From Prorocentrum cordatum (Eukaryota > Sar > Dinophyceae > Prorocentrales > Prorocentraceae), in contig CAUYUJ010015266.1 in the NCBI GenBank assembly GCA_963575745.1, positions 1 through 64,000 of the forward strand: DNA of 64,000 nucleotides. The letters are read 5' to 3'. The position numbers and the translations under genes were made by a program. The notes under the pieces were generated by a model that ran no database searches, was not told where the DNA came from, and saw only the letters and a program-made list of their open reading frames with translations. This document shows positions 55,199-64,000 of the stretch, one piece after another (position 1 is the stretch's first letter; the number at the start of each line of letters is the position of its first letter).

Positions 55199-55230
<32 letters not shown>
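54350..55230 (+). repeat. (TTG)n-tailed dispersed repeat, copy 3, internally deleted
   Basis: Segment Y (54361-54897) is almost identical to 29386-29930; the one obvious difference is TTGTAATCCG in place of TTCCCCCCCG. It is followed after about 25 bases by segment X (54922-55115) and a tail of TTG then TAG triplets to about 55230. The middle region present in copy 1 (29935-30330) is absent, giving a clean deletion or a shorter subfamily. Confidence 0.82.
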
Positions 55231-55231
<1 letters not shown>

Positions 55232-55277
55232 CGTGCCAATGGTACTAGTAGCACTAGTCAGTATGGGAGGGCCCGCA

Positions 55278-55535
55278 GCCCGCATGGACGTCGGCGCGCG
55301 GTGTGCGCCGCGTCCCAGTCTTGTCACATATTTCGCACCGTCGGCAACAAGGCAGGCCATGCTGAGAGGAAAAAGCGAAGACTTCGTATTGAAATTTAAC
55401 TGTCAGGATGGGCGGGCCCAGATTGAGTGCCGCGCGCGATGTGCGCCGCGTCCCATTCCTGCCACGCTTTTCGTATCGTCTACGACAAGAAAGACGATGT
55501 TGAGAAGAAAAACGGCTACTTTGCATTGATTGTTT
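55278..55535 (+). repeat. ~141-bp unit, two tandem copies
   Basis: Units share TGTGCGCCGCGTCCCA, TTTCGYA.CGTC...ACAA and ATGYTGAGA words. The first is nearest to the copy at 53585. The readings across them are not conserved in frame. Confidence 0.75.
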
Positions 55536-55621
55536 ACAGTCCGGATGGGAGGTCCCGTATCGGGTTGCTATCGGCCGGAAAACGGGCTGGTGGGGGGTAT
55601 ATAATAATAAGGAACAAGGAA

Positions 55622-55706
55622 GTTGGTGTGGGTGTGGGTGTGGGTGTGTGTGTGTGTGTGTGTGTGTCTGTGTGTGTGTGTCTGTGTGTGTGTGTGAGGC
55701 GGGGGG
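55622..55706 (+). repeat. (TG)n / (GTGTGG)n microsatellite
   Basis: GTGTGG units followed by TG dinucleotides with a few TCTG interruptions. Confidence 0.93.
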
Positions 55707-55769
55707 GCTTGCGCGTTCAGCGAATTCCGTTGGAAATCCTTCCCCCCTCTAGAGAGCCACGCTCTCACA

Positions 55770-56660
55770 TCACACCAGGAGAGAGGCTGGAGATTTCCCG
55801 GAGAGGTGAGGTCTGCCCTGGACGGGGGGGGGTCTGTCGGAAGGGGAGGGTCTGTGAGAGCGGGGGGGGTTCTGTAGGAGAGAAAGCGGAAGAGTGGAAA
55901 GGGATACGTCGGAAAAGGAGACGGGGGGCGTTTGTTTTTTGGGGAGGGGGGGTATCGAAGGGGCGGGGGAAGTGTGGGAGAGAGGACGGCGCCTGTCCAG
56001 GACAGGAAAGAGATTTTGTCGGAAAAAAGGAAGGAGATTTCTCGGAGGGGTGAGGTCTGTCCTGGAGGGTGGACGGGGTCTGTCGGAGTGGGGAGGGGTG
56101 TCTGTGAGAGCGGGGGGGGTTCTGTAGGAAAGGAAACTCAGGAGCGAAAGAAGGACGTACACGTACATGAATCCACGCCGGTTTCGAGAGTACGCATTTC
56201 CCGAAAGTTCGTATCACGCGGCCCGTCTCGCAGATCGAGGGGCCGTATTCATGTACATAGCTGGGCGCGTACGTCTTTTGTGGGCTCCCTAGAAACGGAA
56301 GAGCGGAAAGGGATATGTCGGAAGGGGGGGTCTGTCTTGGAGGAGGGGGAGGGCTGTAGGACAGAAAAGAAAGCGGAAGATCAACAAGGGATATGTCGGA
56401 AGGGGGGGTCTGTCTTGTGTGTGTGTGTGTTTGAAAGCGCGAGACGTCGTTGTAGGGGGAGGGAAGGGGGGTCTATCGGAGAAAGGGAGAGCAAGCATGT
56501 CGGAGAAGAAAGGGGGGGGGTCAGAGAGGACGGGGGACGGTATAGCGGAAGCGTGAGAGGTCTGTGTGGGTAGGGGGGGCCGGGGGAGGGAGTGTTTGTC
56601 CTGGAGGGGGGGGGGTATGTCGGGGAGAGGGGTGAAGATTTTTGTAGGAGAGAGGAAGAG
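55770..56660 (+). repeat. G-rich dispersed repeat, tandem copies with an AT-richer insert
   Basis: Three or four diverged copies of the unit seen at 50695 (TTTCTCGGAGAGGTGAGGTC, TCTGTGAGAGCGGGGGGGGT, GAAGAGCGGAAAGGGATATG). Between 56146 and 56275 lies a stretch of different composition, bounded by ACGTACATGAAT on the left and ATTCATGTACAT then GCGTACGT on the right, which looks like an imperfect inverted-end insertion. Confidence 0.7.
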
Positions 56661-56704
56661 ACCCACCCCTCTCAATAGCGAAGCATCCCCCCACCCCACC
56701 CCCT

Positions 56705-57040
56705 CTCCAGAGCTTGTGCGGCCAGTCAATTCCGTTGGAATTCGTCCCCCCCTCCCCCCTCCCGGGAGCTTGTGCGTTCAGTGAATTCCGTTGGAATTCG
56801 TCCCCCCCCCCTCTTCGCCAGAGCTTGTGCGTTCACTGAATTCCGTTGGAATTCGTCCCCCCCCCCTCTCCAGAGCGAAGCGTCCCCCCCCCTCCTCTCC
56901 AGAGCTTGTGCGTTCACTGAACTCCGTTGGAATTCGTCCCCCCCCTCTCCAGAGCGAAGCGTTCCCCCCCCCCCCTCTCCAGAGCTTGTGCTTTCACTGC
57001 ATTTCGTTGGAATTCGTCCCCCCCCCTCTGCAGAGCGAAG
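56705..57040 (+). repeat. Tandem units with GAATTCCGTTGGAATTC palindrome
   Basis: Five units begin GAGCTTGTGCGTTCACTGAA and contain the 17-base palindrome GAATTCCGTTGGAATTC or close variants, then a C7-C11 run and, in some, CTCTCCAGAGCGAAGCG. A lone diverged unit stands at 55708-55748. Pro-rich frames across it are artefacts. Confidence 0.9.
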
Positions 57041-59627
57041 CTTGAGCGAGCTCAAGCCCACGCTCGCACAAACTCACACGCCGGATCGGCGGATTTTGTT
57101 TATCCCCTTACTTTGTTTGGCGACTTTTGTCCTCCCGCCCCACTTCGTATTTTGACCATCAAGCTCACTCCAAGCATGCAGGATTGCGTTCGGCGATCAT
57201 TATGCTGTCAGGTTGGCTTCTGGCGCACGTTTCCTTGTCTGAAAAGGTTGGCCAGAGGTAATGCTTCGATCGGTGAATATTCCCAGAAAGACGGTGTATA
57301 CATGACTTTGGATTCCTGCAGGATATTCTAGCGCGCCTTTGGCCTGTTGGGCTGGCGCATTTTCCTTTCCATCTCAGAAGCAAGGAAGATTGAGGCGGGG
57401 AGCGGACGGGGTGCGCGCGCAAGGAAAGGGAGGGGATCGAGGATCGAGGTTTCAGGACTGATTCTTCGGAGGTGATCGTGTCTATCCAGAGGTTTTCGTC
57501 GCCACATCTGGACGCAGCTTGAACATCTGGCCAGGATGGACCCTGGAAAGGCTCAGCCTGTCCACAGGCCGCCTGACCAGATTGGGCCAGGGTCGGTTGG
57601 GTCGGGGAGTAACGCGGCATCGAAGATGCATCGGCGATGCGGCGCGATTCGGAGCCGATGCTTCTCCATATCGATTTGGTTCACGCGTCGGCGATGCGGC
57701 GTGACCTTCCCACCCTGTTCTGCTACCTCCCTGGAGGTCTCCCCAGGGGTCGCATGAGGTCCAAGTAGGCTGGAGGCCCAGGGCTCCGCTTTCCAGAGGC
57801 TCACAGAGGCCATACTCCCGAGGCGCGGGAGGACGGTCGGAGCACGTTGAAGCGAGTCGTCGGTCGTCCTCGTCTGCAATCATCCATGCCAAGCCGCCCC
57901 ATTCGCGCCCGGCCCAGGGACGGGGTCGACCACGCTGACATTCGCGCTTACAGGCTGCCCGCGCAAGCTCACCCTCCTCTCCATGCGTTGCGCTGCGCTG
58001 TCGGCCCGCTCTTGCCGCCGCGTAAGGCCACCGCGTCGCCGTTCGTAGAAGACTCCCGTGCCTATCTGGGAGGCCTCCTGGAGGGACGGAGCGGGCGCCT
58101 CGGAGTACGTCAACTACGAGCCTGTGCCGCCCCTGGCCAGGCCGATCCAGGGGCCCGGTGCTGGCTCGGGCGGGGCTGGGGCGAGGATCAGTCCGTTCCA
58201 GAGCGTTCGGGAACGCTTTGAGAAGGCCGTTGGACCTTCAAAGCCGCTGGACCTCAGATATTCTCGACTTACCCTCACCCGATTTGACCCTCGTTTTGAT
58301 GTCGTCTTGCTGGTCAGGGCCGGCCTTTGTGGGCAGTTCACGTTCCCGCACAGGAGGGAGTCGAGTTCTGCAGGCATCATCAGATGAACATCAACATTCG
58401 GAGTCTGCTGTATCGTCGTTGGTCCCCTCGGGCGGCTTGGCGCGCTTCGGTCCAGCGCCGACCCGAGGAATCCACGTGGACCGCCCGAAGCTTATGGCTA
58501 TGTGGTGTCTTTACTGTTTCCATTGGGGGGAGAGGGTGCGGGCGGGCCTCGCCCAGAGGAGCGCCAGCCATCCGACGACATTTGCTTGGTTTTCGATCCA
58601 CTGGCCCCAGAGGTCTCGACCCCGCCCCCCGGGGACACGGGACATGCTTTTCTGGTATGGGGTCCAGTTCTGATGGCCCTGGACTCCGAATGCGGCTCCC
58701 AGAAGCCGAAACGAAGCCCAAATCATGGCTATGGAAATAACTAAAACGCCAATCAGAGGTCTAGGGTGAATTCTCGGACTTCAGACCCGTCCTGGGGTGG
58801 ATTCTGGCCAGAATGTCGAGGCGGATCCAGCCATTGCGACGTGGAGCCCCAAAGGCCCAAGAAGGACCAAACACGTAGAAAACTTAACCCTCGAAGTTCG
58901 AAGTCCCGACAGGACGTTGGGAGTCCTGTGGCGCGTTCTATAACATGAATTTCGAGGCGTATCCAGTCGTTGCGACGAGAACAGAGCGCCGCAGGATACC
59001 CTCCAAAGGGCGGGACACTCCCAAACATTCAATCCTCGAGCTACGAGCCCCGATCCTCCTCTTCGGGAGGGTCGGGTCGGACGAAGTGGGGGGATGGGCA
59101 AACGCTGGGTTCGGGCGCACGAGATCTGCCACACGCATTCGGTTTCGGCCCCGCCGCCAGGTCCTTCCTTGGAAGAAGTCGCCACCTCGGGCGCTGGGAG
59201 AAAAAACAGCTGCATTCGGCTGAGTCCCCGCAGCCTCCCCAGTTCGGCGGAGACAAGAGGGGTGGATAGCCAAGGGCATTATACGATCATACGTACTTGA
59301 TGGGTGCGCCTCGTCGACGAAGACGTGGGCGATCGGAACCCCTGGACGCAAGTCATGCCCCCCCCCCCGTTGCGTATCCTCTCCTGCTGCAGCCGCCGAC
59401 CATGCCGTGGAATGCAACTCCCGGGAGGTGAAATTCAGCATCGCCAGCGCTGGTATTGATCCGTGGTCGAAAACAGGGCCAACTCCGGCATAGTCCCGCT
59501 TGACCCGTCGTAATCCCGTTTGATCCGGCTTGTTCGTGCTGCGTCTTGGGCTTGATCCAGCTTCATCTGGCTTAATGATTTCTGAATCGGGCTGAACAAG
59601 TAGAGCGTGTTTCTTTATTGGTTGGGG
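57041..59627. other. No recognisable gene
   Basis: About 2.6 kb of mixed sequence with moderate GC. Several open frames of 80-170 codons (for example 58058-58387 and 58158-58673) lack motifs or consistent character. Words at about 58190-58260 resemble a stretch near 61915-62000 (CCGTTGGA, CTCAGA). It may contain old coding sequence, but nothing is supportable. Confidence 0.45.
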
Positions 59628-59763
59628 CATGACGGGCGTCATGGCCCCCGCCGCCCCCCCTCCCATGACGTAACGCTCCCCCCCCGTGCGCTCCGGGCAC
59701 TGCCGCCGTGCGCATTCGGATCCGCATAGGTGTTCGCTTAGGAATCCGCATAGTGGTCTGGTC

Positions 59764-59882
59764 TGCAGTCGTCGTCGTCGTCGCTCGTCGCTCGTCGCTC
59801 GTCGGTCGTCGTCGTCGCTCGTCGCTCGTCGCTCGTCGCTCGTCGGTCGTCGGTCGTCGGTCGTCGTCGTCGTGCGCGCGGA
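59764..59882 (+). repeat. (TCG)-rich repeat, GCTCGTCGGTCGTCG type
   Basis: Units CGTCGCTCGTCGGTCGTCG of 7-15 bases, the same family of words as at 49180 and 61575. It lies inside the left part of an inverted arrangement (59620-61790). Confidence 0.9.
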
Positions 59883-60041
59883 CGCCGCTGGAGCTTGTTT
59901 TTTTTTATTCAGGGCCGATGACGGCAATCATCCATCTGGGGGGGGGGCCGATGACGTCACGTTTCGCGCCGGCAGCGTTTGGGAATGTTTGGGAATGACC
60001 GAGGACGGGTAGCAGCAGCATGTAGGTAGGTGGCGATCTGC

Positions 60042-60505
60042 ACCGCAGCGCCTGTGTACACCACAATGCTCGCGTGCACCACAGCGCGCGTGTACACCAC
60101 AGCGCCTGCGTACACCGCAACAGCCGTGTGTGACGCAGCGCCTTTGTACACCAGAGTGCTCGCGTGCATCACAGCGCCTGTGTACACCACAGCGAATGTG
60201 TAACACCGCAGCAACCATGTGCAACACAGCGCCTGTGTACACCACAATGCTTGCGTGCACCACAGCGCCTGTGTACACCACAGCGCCTGCGTACACCACA
60301 GCGCCTGCGTACACCACAGCAGCCGCGTGCAACGCAGCGCCAGTGTGTGACACAGTACCTGCGGACACCACAGCGATTGTGTACACCACAGCGCCTGCGT
60401 ACACCACATCAGCCGTGTGCAACACAGCACCAGTGTACACCACAATGCTTCCGTGCACCACAGCGCCTGAGTTCATCACGGCGCCTGTGTGCACCACAGC
60501 AACCG
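60042..60505 (+). repeat. 18-bp array, plus orientation
   Basis: About 25 units of CAGCGCCTGTGTACACCA with substitutions, a few replaced by CAATGCTCGCGTGCACCA. It is preceded at 60013-60040 by GCATGTAGGTAGGTGGCGAT, the inverse of the word flanking the opposite array. There are no spacers, so it is not a CRISPR. Confidence 0.93.
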
Positions 60506-60827
60506 TGTGTAACAGAACACCATTTTCGCATATAGCACTGTCAGGAATAATGTTTAGGACATAATGGAGTGCCTGTGGACTTCACAACGAACAATTGTTT
60601 TACATAGGGTTTGGAAGGGGATCTGGAACAAGGAGCGCCTCTGAAATCTACGAGTCATCCCGAGTCCGCCCGCATCATCCTAACACCTCCTGCCTGCGTC
60701 CAGGAGGCTCCAGCAAAATTGGCTGTCCGAAGGCCCACTGGATTGATTGATTAGACCATTTTGCAGTGCACGATGAGGTGCGCACGTGCGCTGTAGTGCC
60801 GGTTCGCGCGACAGGGGGCAAGGGTGA
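60506..60827. other. Unique sequence between arrays
   Basis: No gene or repeat was recognised in this 320-base stretch. Confidence 0.5.
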
Positions 60828-60828
60828 G

Positions 60829-60860
<32 letters not shown>

Positions 60861-61155
60861 CTGATGCTGATGCTGATGCTGATGCTGATGCTGATGCTGA
60901 TGATGATGATGATGACGACGATGATGACGATGGTGGTGGTGGTGGTAGTGGTGGTGGTGGTGGTGGTGGTGGTGATGATGAGGAGGAGGAGGAGGAGGAC
61001 GACGAGGAGGAGGAGGAGGTGGAGGAGGAGGAGGGGGAGGGGGAGGGGGAGGGGAATGAGGAGGAGGAGGAGGAGGAGAAGGAGAAGGAAAACGAGGTGG
61101 AGGAGGAGGAGGAAGAGGTGGAAGTGGAGAAGGAGGAGGAGGAGGGAGGAGGGAA
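60828..61155 (+). repeat. Triplet cluster (GAT)n-(GCT GAT)n-(GGT)n-(GGA)n
   Basis: Four successive triplet families in 330 bases, purine-rich at the end. Met/Asp/Arg/Glu frames on plus and His/Pro frames on minus are open only because of the repeat. Confidence 0.95.
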
Positions 61156-61239
61156 GAACGTCGCATTCTATTCGCAGCACTTCCCTCGCGTGGCGTTTAG
61201 CGGTCCGCAGCAGATCCTCACATACATGTTCCTTCTACC

Positions 61240-61560
61240 TCTTCTGTGCACGCAGGCACTGTGGTGTACACCAGCGCTGCGTTGCACGCGGATGTTGTGG
61301 TGCAGACAACCGTTGTGATGTGCACAGGCGCTGCGGTGCACACAAGCATTGTGGTGTACACAGGCGCTGTGTTGCACATGGTCGCTGCGGTGTACACAAT
61401 CGCTGTGGTGTACACCGGCGCTGTGGTGCACGCAAGCGCTGTGGTGTACACAGGCGCTGCGTTGCACACGGCGGTTGTGGTGTACGCAGGCGCTGTGGTG
61501 TACACGCGCGCTGTGGTGCACGAGAGCATTGTGGTGTACACAGGCGCTGTGGGGCAGATC
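61240..61560 (-). repeat. 18-bp array, minus orientation
   Basis: Reverse complement family of the array at 60042-60505 (plus-strand unit GTGGTGTACACAGGCGCT). About 17 units. It ends in GGGCAGATCGCCACCTACAT, the counterpart of the sequence at 60013-60040. Confidence 0.93.
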
Positions 61561-61586
61561 GCCACCTACATGCTGCTTGCGTCGTT

Positions 61587-61624
<38 letters not shown>

Positions 61625-61790
61625 GCTCGTCGCTCGTCGCTCGTCGCTCGTCGCTCATCGTCGTCTTGCGCGCGGGCGCGGCTGTCGTGCCGGAACCACA
61701 CGGCGGGGGGGGGCGTTCCGTCATGCCCCCCCCGCTTCCCCCCTTCCCCCCATGACGCCCGTCATCGCCGAAAATATACAAACGAGTTCG
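61555..61790 (+). repeat. Dispersed (TCG)-containing repeat, copy B
   Basis: GCAGATCGCCACCTACATGC, about 14 TCG triplets, GCTCGTCGCTCGTCGCTC, then GCGCGGGCGCGGCTGTCGTG and a G9 run, as at 49145-49300. It ends near the palindrome ATGACGCCCGTCAT at 61752, which has a counterpart ATGACGGGCGTCAT at 59629. Confidence 0.8.
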
Positions 61791-62765
61791 TAGCCCCTGC
61801 TCGCTCTTACGAAGTCCTCCCAGGAGTTGCCTCCTCACATGCCCCCTGTCCGCCCCCCTCCTCCCCCCCTCTCCCGAGTCGCGCAGGGCTAGGACATGGA
61901 TATCGCCTCAGAGCGTTCCAGCAGGCCTTCAGAGCCTTCCTGAGCGCTCTGGAGCGGCCGCGGCGCCCGATGCATCCTCCAGAGCCGTTGGATCTCAGAG
62001 ATCGCCCTTCTATCCCTGCCCAGGTTGTCCCTGCTCTGGTTTCGTCCTACGTCCCGAGCGCGAGGGACGACCCCGCCTGGAGGAGCGACAGGGCGCCTGC
62101 CCCCCGTCGCCCCGCTCGCCCCCCGCGCGGCGGCCGCGCGGCCCGCCCGCCGGCTCCGAGCGCGCGGGCTCCACCCCAGACCGCAGGCAGCCGAGGGGCC
62201 CGCGCCCCAGGCGGCCTTCTATGCGGCCCCGGGCCCCAGGAGGCGTTTCGGCCGCTCGTGGCACTCCGTCGCCTCGGCGCCTCCTCGCGCCCCTAGGTTT
62301 TCCTCCTCCGCTGCACCCTTTTCTCGCGGCGCGCCGTCGCCTCGGTTCTGGGCCCAGCCCAGGAGCGAGTCTTGAGGTTTTTGGACGTTTTCTTGGGTCT
62401 CCTGGGGCGTTTTCTTGGCCCCGGCCCGGTTCTCCGCCAAATTCTGCCCAGAACGCACCGTGGACAGGTTCAGGGGCTACTGCGACGGCCTTGGGGCCAG
62501 CGCCGCCGACCCTGAAGGGTGTGATATATACGGTGTACATCGTGTGTTATGGTGCAAAGGGCGACTGTAGCATAGCGAGAGTACCATTGCACTTTGGCCC
62601 AAACATGTTCAGGGCCCTTGAATCAGCGCAGCAGCGGCGTGGAAAACATCCCGGATGATCTTCTCATTTCTCATTCCAATTGCCATCAAACACTTCGGGG
62701 GTTTGCATCATATCAAATTGGTAGCGGAGCCTGGTAAGCCCGGCTCTAGCTTCGACATTACATAT
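61791..62765. other. No recognisable gene
   Basis: GC-rich sequence with Pro/Arg/Ala frames to about 62500, then a less GC-rich 250 bases leading into the Gag-like frame. An LTR or leader could lie here, but no terminal repeat partner is inside the window. Confidence 0.35.
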
Positions 62766-64000
62766 ATGAGCGACCTCTCTCCGGATCTGGTCGCCAACCC
62801 ATAAGCAGCTTCGACTTTGCAGCAAATCCGAGTGGAGATTTCCAAGCCAGTTTTTCGGAAGCCCACGCACACGACCCCGCAGTCGATTTCACAGACCAGG
62901 GCAGTTTCGATTTCGTCGAGCACGTGTCGGACGCTAACCCCTTGTAGTTTCAGTTCATCCGAATGTCTAAGCCGATGGCGGACATGCTACCCGTGCGAGG
63001 AGCTTCACTGTTCGACGGCACAACCAGCAATTTGAAAGAAGACGAGAAGCGGGCGATGATCTTCATCGCGAAGCTCACACTGGAGAAGAAGGAGGGCGAA
63101 TCAGCTCTCATGCTCAGAGCAGGTCTCACAGGAGAAGCTTGGGACGAAGTGGGCGACCTCTCAGCGGACGAGCTTCTCAAGCCAATCGCGGCAAAGCAGC
63201 TCATGGCCAGACAACGGAATCGTTTCAAGATGGGCGATAGGACGGAGCTCGCAGACGACTTCGATGAGTATTTCTCCAAGCTCAAGCGGTCCAAGGGCGA
63301 GACGCGGTTCGCCCACATCTCAAGATGGCGCGCTGCAGAGCGCAAGCTCAGGGCGCGCGGCATCGAGCTTCCGGCGAAGGTCCGAGGCTGGCTCGCGCTA
63401 CGACGAGGAGGGTGCAGCGCGGACCAGAGGGGGACATCATGTCGCTAGTTGGTAAGGATATCACACAGGAGAAGGTTATCGAGGCGTTGGAGACAACGTT
63501 CGGGCAGGAGAATATCATTCACGAGCGGAATCACGCGCGATATCGGTATTTCGTCGGCGGTGACACATCAGAGTACTACGATGCGGAGTTCAACGCTGGC
63601 GAGCCGGAGGGCGAGCCAGACGACTGCGACCAGACGCCTTGGACGGAGGATGACGAGGCCTAGTGCGACTGCGACGGGGGCTATTACCAGCGCGACCCCG
63701 ACGCATTTCAAGAGATCGACCCAGGCGGGCGCGACGAAGTCAACGCGGCTTACGCGTGCGCCAGGAAGCGGTTCAACGACCTGAAGCTAGCCCGCGGTTT
63801 CTACCCGGTTGTGGCGACGGTAGGCGGGGGCTCAGGCTCGGCCGCGGCATCGGCAGGGGGGTCGCGCGGCAAGCCCAACGGAAGAAAGGGTAGCCCGAAA
63901 GGGTCACCACCTCCAGGCTCGCACAGCAGACCACGACCTCCGGCAGCGGGCCCAGTGGGAAGGGCAAGGGCAGCTACGAAGCCAGCGCCAACGTCAGCAC
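62766..64000 (+). pseudogene. Gag-like N-terminal part of a retroelement, broken, runs off the window
   Basis: A likely start ATG is at 62766 (MSDLSPDLVANP), with a frame change near 62800 into GDFQASFSEAHAHDPAVDF and FVEHVSDANPL. A TAG follows at 62945-62947, then FQFIRMSKPMADMLPVRGAS. The core reads LFDGTTSNLKEDEKRAMIFI, LRAGLTGEAWDEVGDLSADE, FDEYFSKLKRSKGETRFAHI and IELPAKVRGWLALRRGG. The pattern (F.G...L..Y/A......L.G.AW......L...Y..L.R..GE....) is that of Gag proteins I associate with dinoflagellate Copia-like elements. A frame change in the G run near 63427 leads to MSLVGKDITQEKVIEALETT. A TAG at 63661-63663 is followed in frame by ACARKRFNDLKLARGFYPVV and a Gly/Ser/Arg-rich tail. Confidence 0.65.

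Noticed and set aside
56146-56275. A third inverted-repeat transposon bounded by ACGTACATGAAT-like ends
   Set aside because: The ends pair only imperfectly with a large offset, and no second copy or target duplication is seen; kept only as a note within the repeat entry.
58058-58673. Possible host gene with FQSVRERFEKAV, weakly like a reading near 61920
   Set aside because: The similarity is short and low-complexity, no domain is visible, and stops and frames do not support a continuous gene.
60042-61560. CRISPR array
   Set aside because: The 18-bp units are contiguous without unique spacers, and the DNA is eukaryotic in character.

Overview
The window looks like nuclear DNA of a dinoflagellate, an inference from character rather than from a marker gene. 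It is very GC-rich and dominated by decayed retroelements. Their polyproteins resemble families I associate with dinoflagellate genomes: LINE-type RT plus RNase H, a Gag-like CDS, and a large Cys/His-containing polyprotein. Between them lie long stretches of di- and trinucleotide repeats, minisatellites and small inverted-repeat elements. I found no bacterial operon, no rRNA or tRNA gene, no spliced-leader sequence and no ordinary host gene I could name. All protein-like frames found are mobile-element or unrecognised and nearly all are broken, so this is accessory, repeat-filled DNA.

Layout. 1-13.2 kb (+): one long non-LTR retrotransposon. Its broken ORF1 (51-7601) carries a Tyr-rich start, two hydrophobic segments, a PARP/ART-like HGT motif region and a Cys cluster. 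ORF2 (7456-13201) carries endonuclease, reverse transcriptase, CCHC knuckle and RNase H. 13.2-14.8 kb: a long CT tract and non-coding sequence. 14.8-21.5 kb (-): a second decayed polyprotein with a membrane segment, a Cys/His cluster and a conserved Pol-like C-terminal part. 22.6-24.4 kb: two composite elements with internal ~88-bp repeats. 25-26.4 kb: a MITE and a 42-bp minisatellite. 27.2 kb: a second TIR element. 29.3-32.6 kb: tandem copies of a repeat ending in (TTG)n. 32.6-36.6 kb: an inverted repeat with ~1.1-kb arms. 38.4-44.7 kb (+): a large decayed coding region I cannot identify. 45.6-48.9 kb (+): a 5'-truncated LINE with RT and RNase H. 49-57 kb: minisatellites, a second, better-preserved MITE and long GT, TAG and TTG tracts. 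59.6-61.8 kb: inverted 18-bp arrays around triplet repeats. 62.7-64.0 kb (+): the start of a Gag-like frame running off the window.

How the parts relate. The two LINEs would be autonomous machinery of target-primed retrotransposition (endonuclease nicks, RT copies, RNase H degrades the hybrid), but neither is intact here. The (TTG)n-tailed repeats and MITEs are non-autonomous and would depend on machinery elsewhere. In the inferred retroelement and unknown frames almost every in-frame stop is TAG, a few are TGA and none is TAA. Many frame changes sit in homopolymers or short duplications. Both fit mutational decay (CAG to TAG, CGA to TGA) and possibly some sequence error. All family names come from motifs read by eye; no database search was possible.
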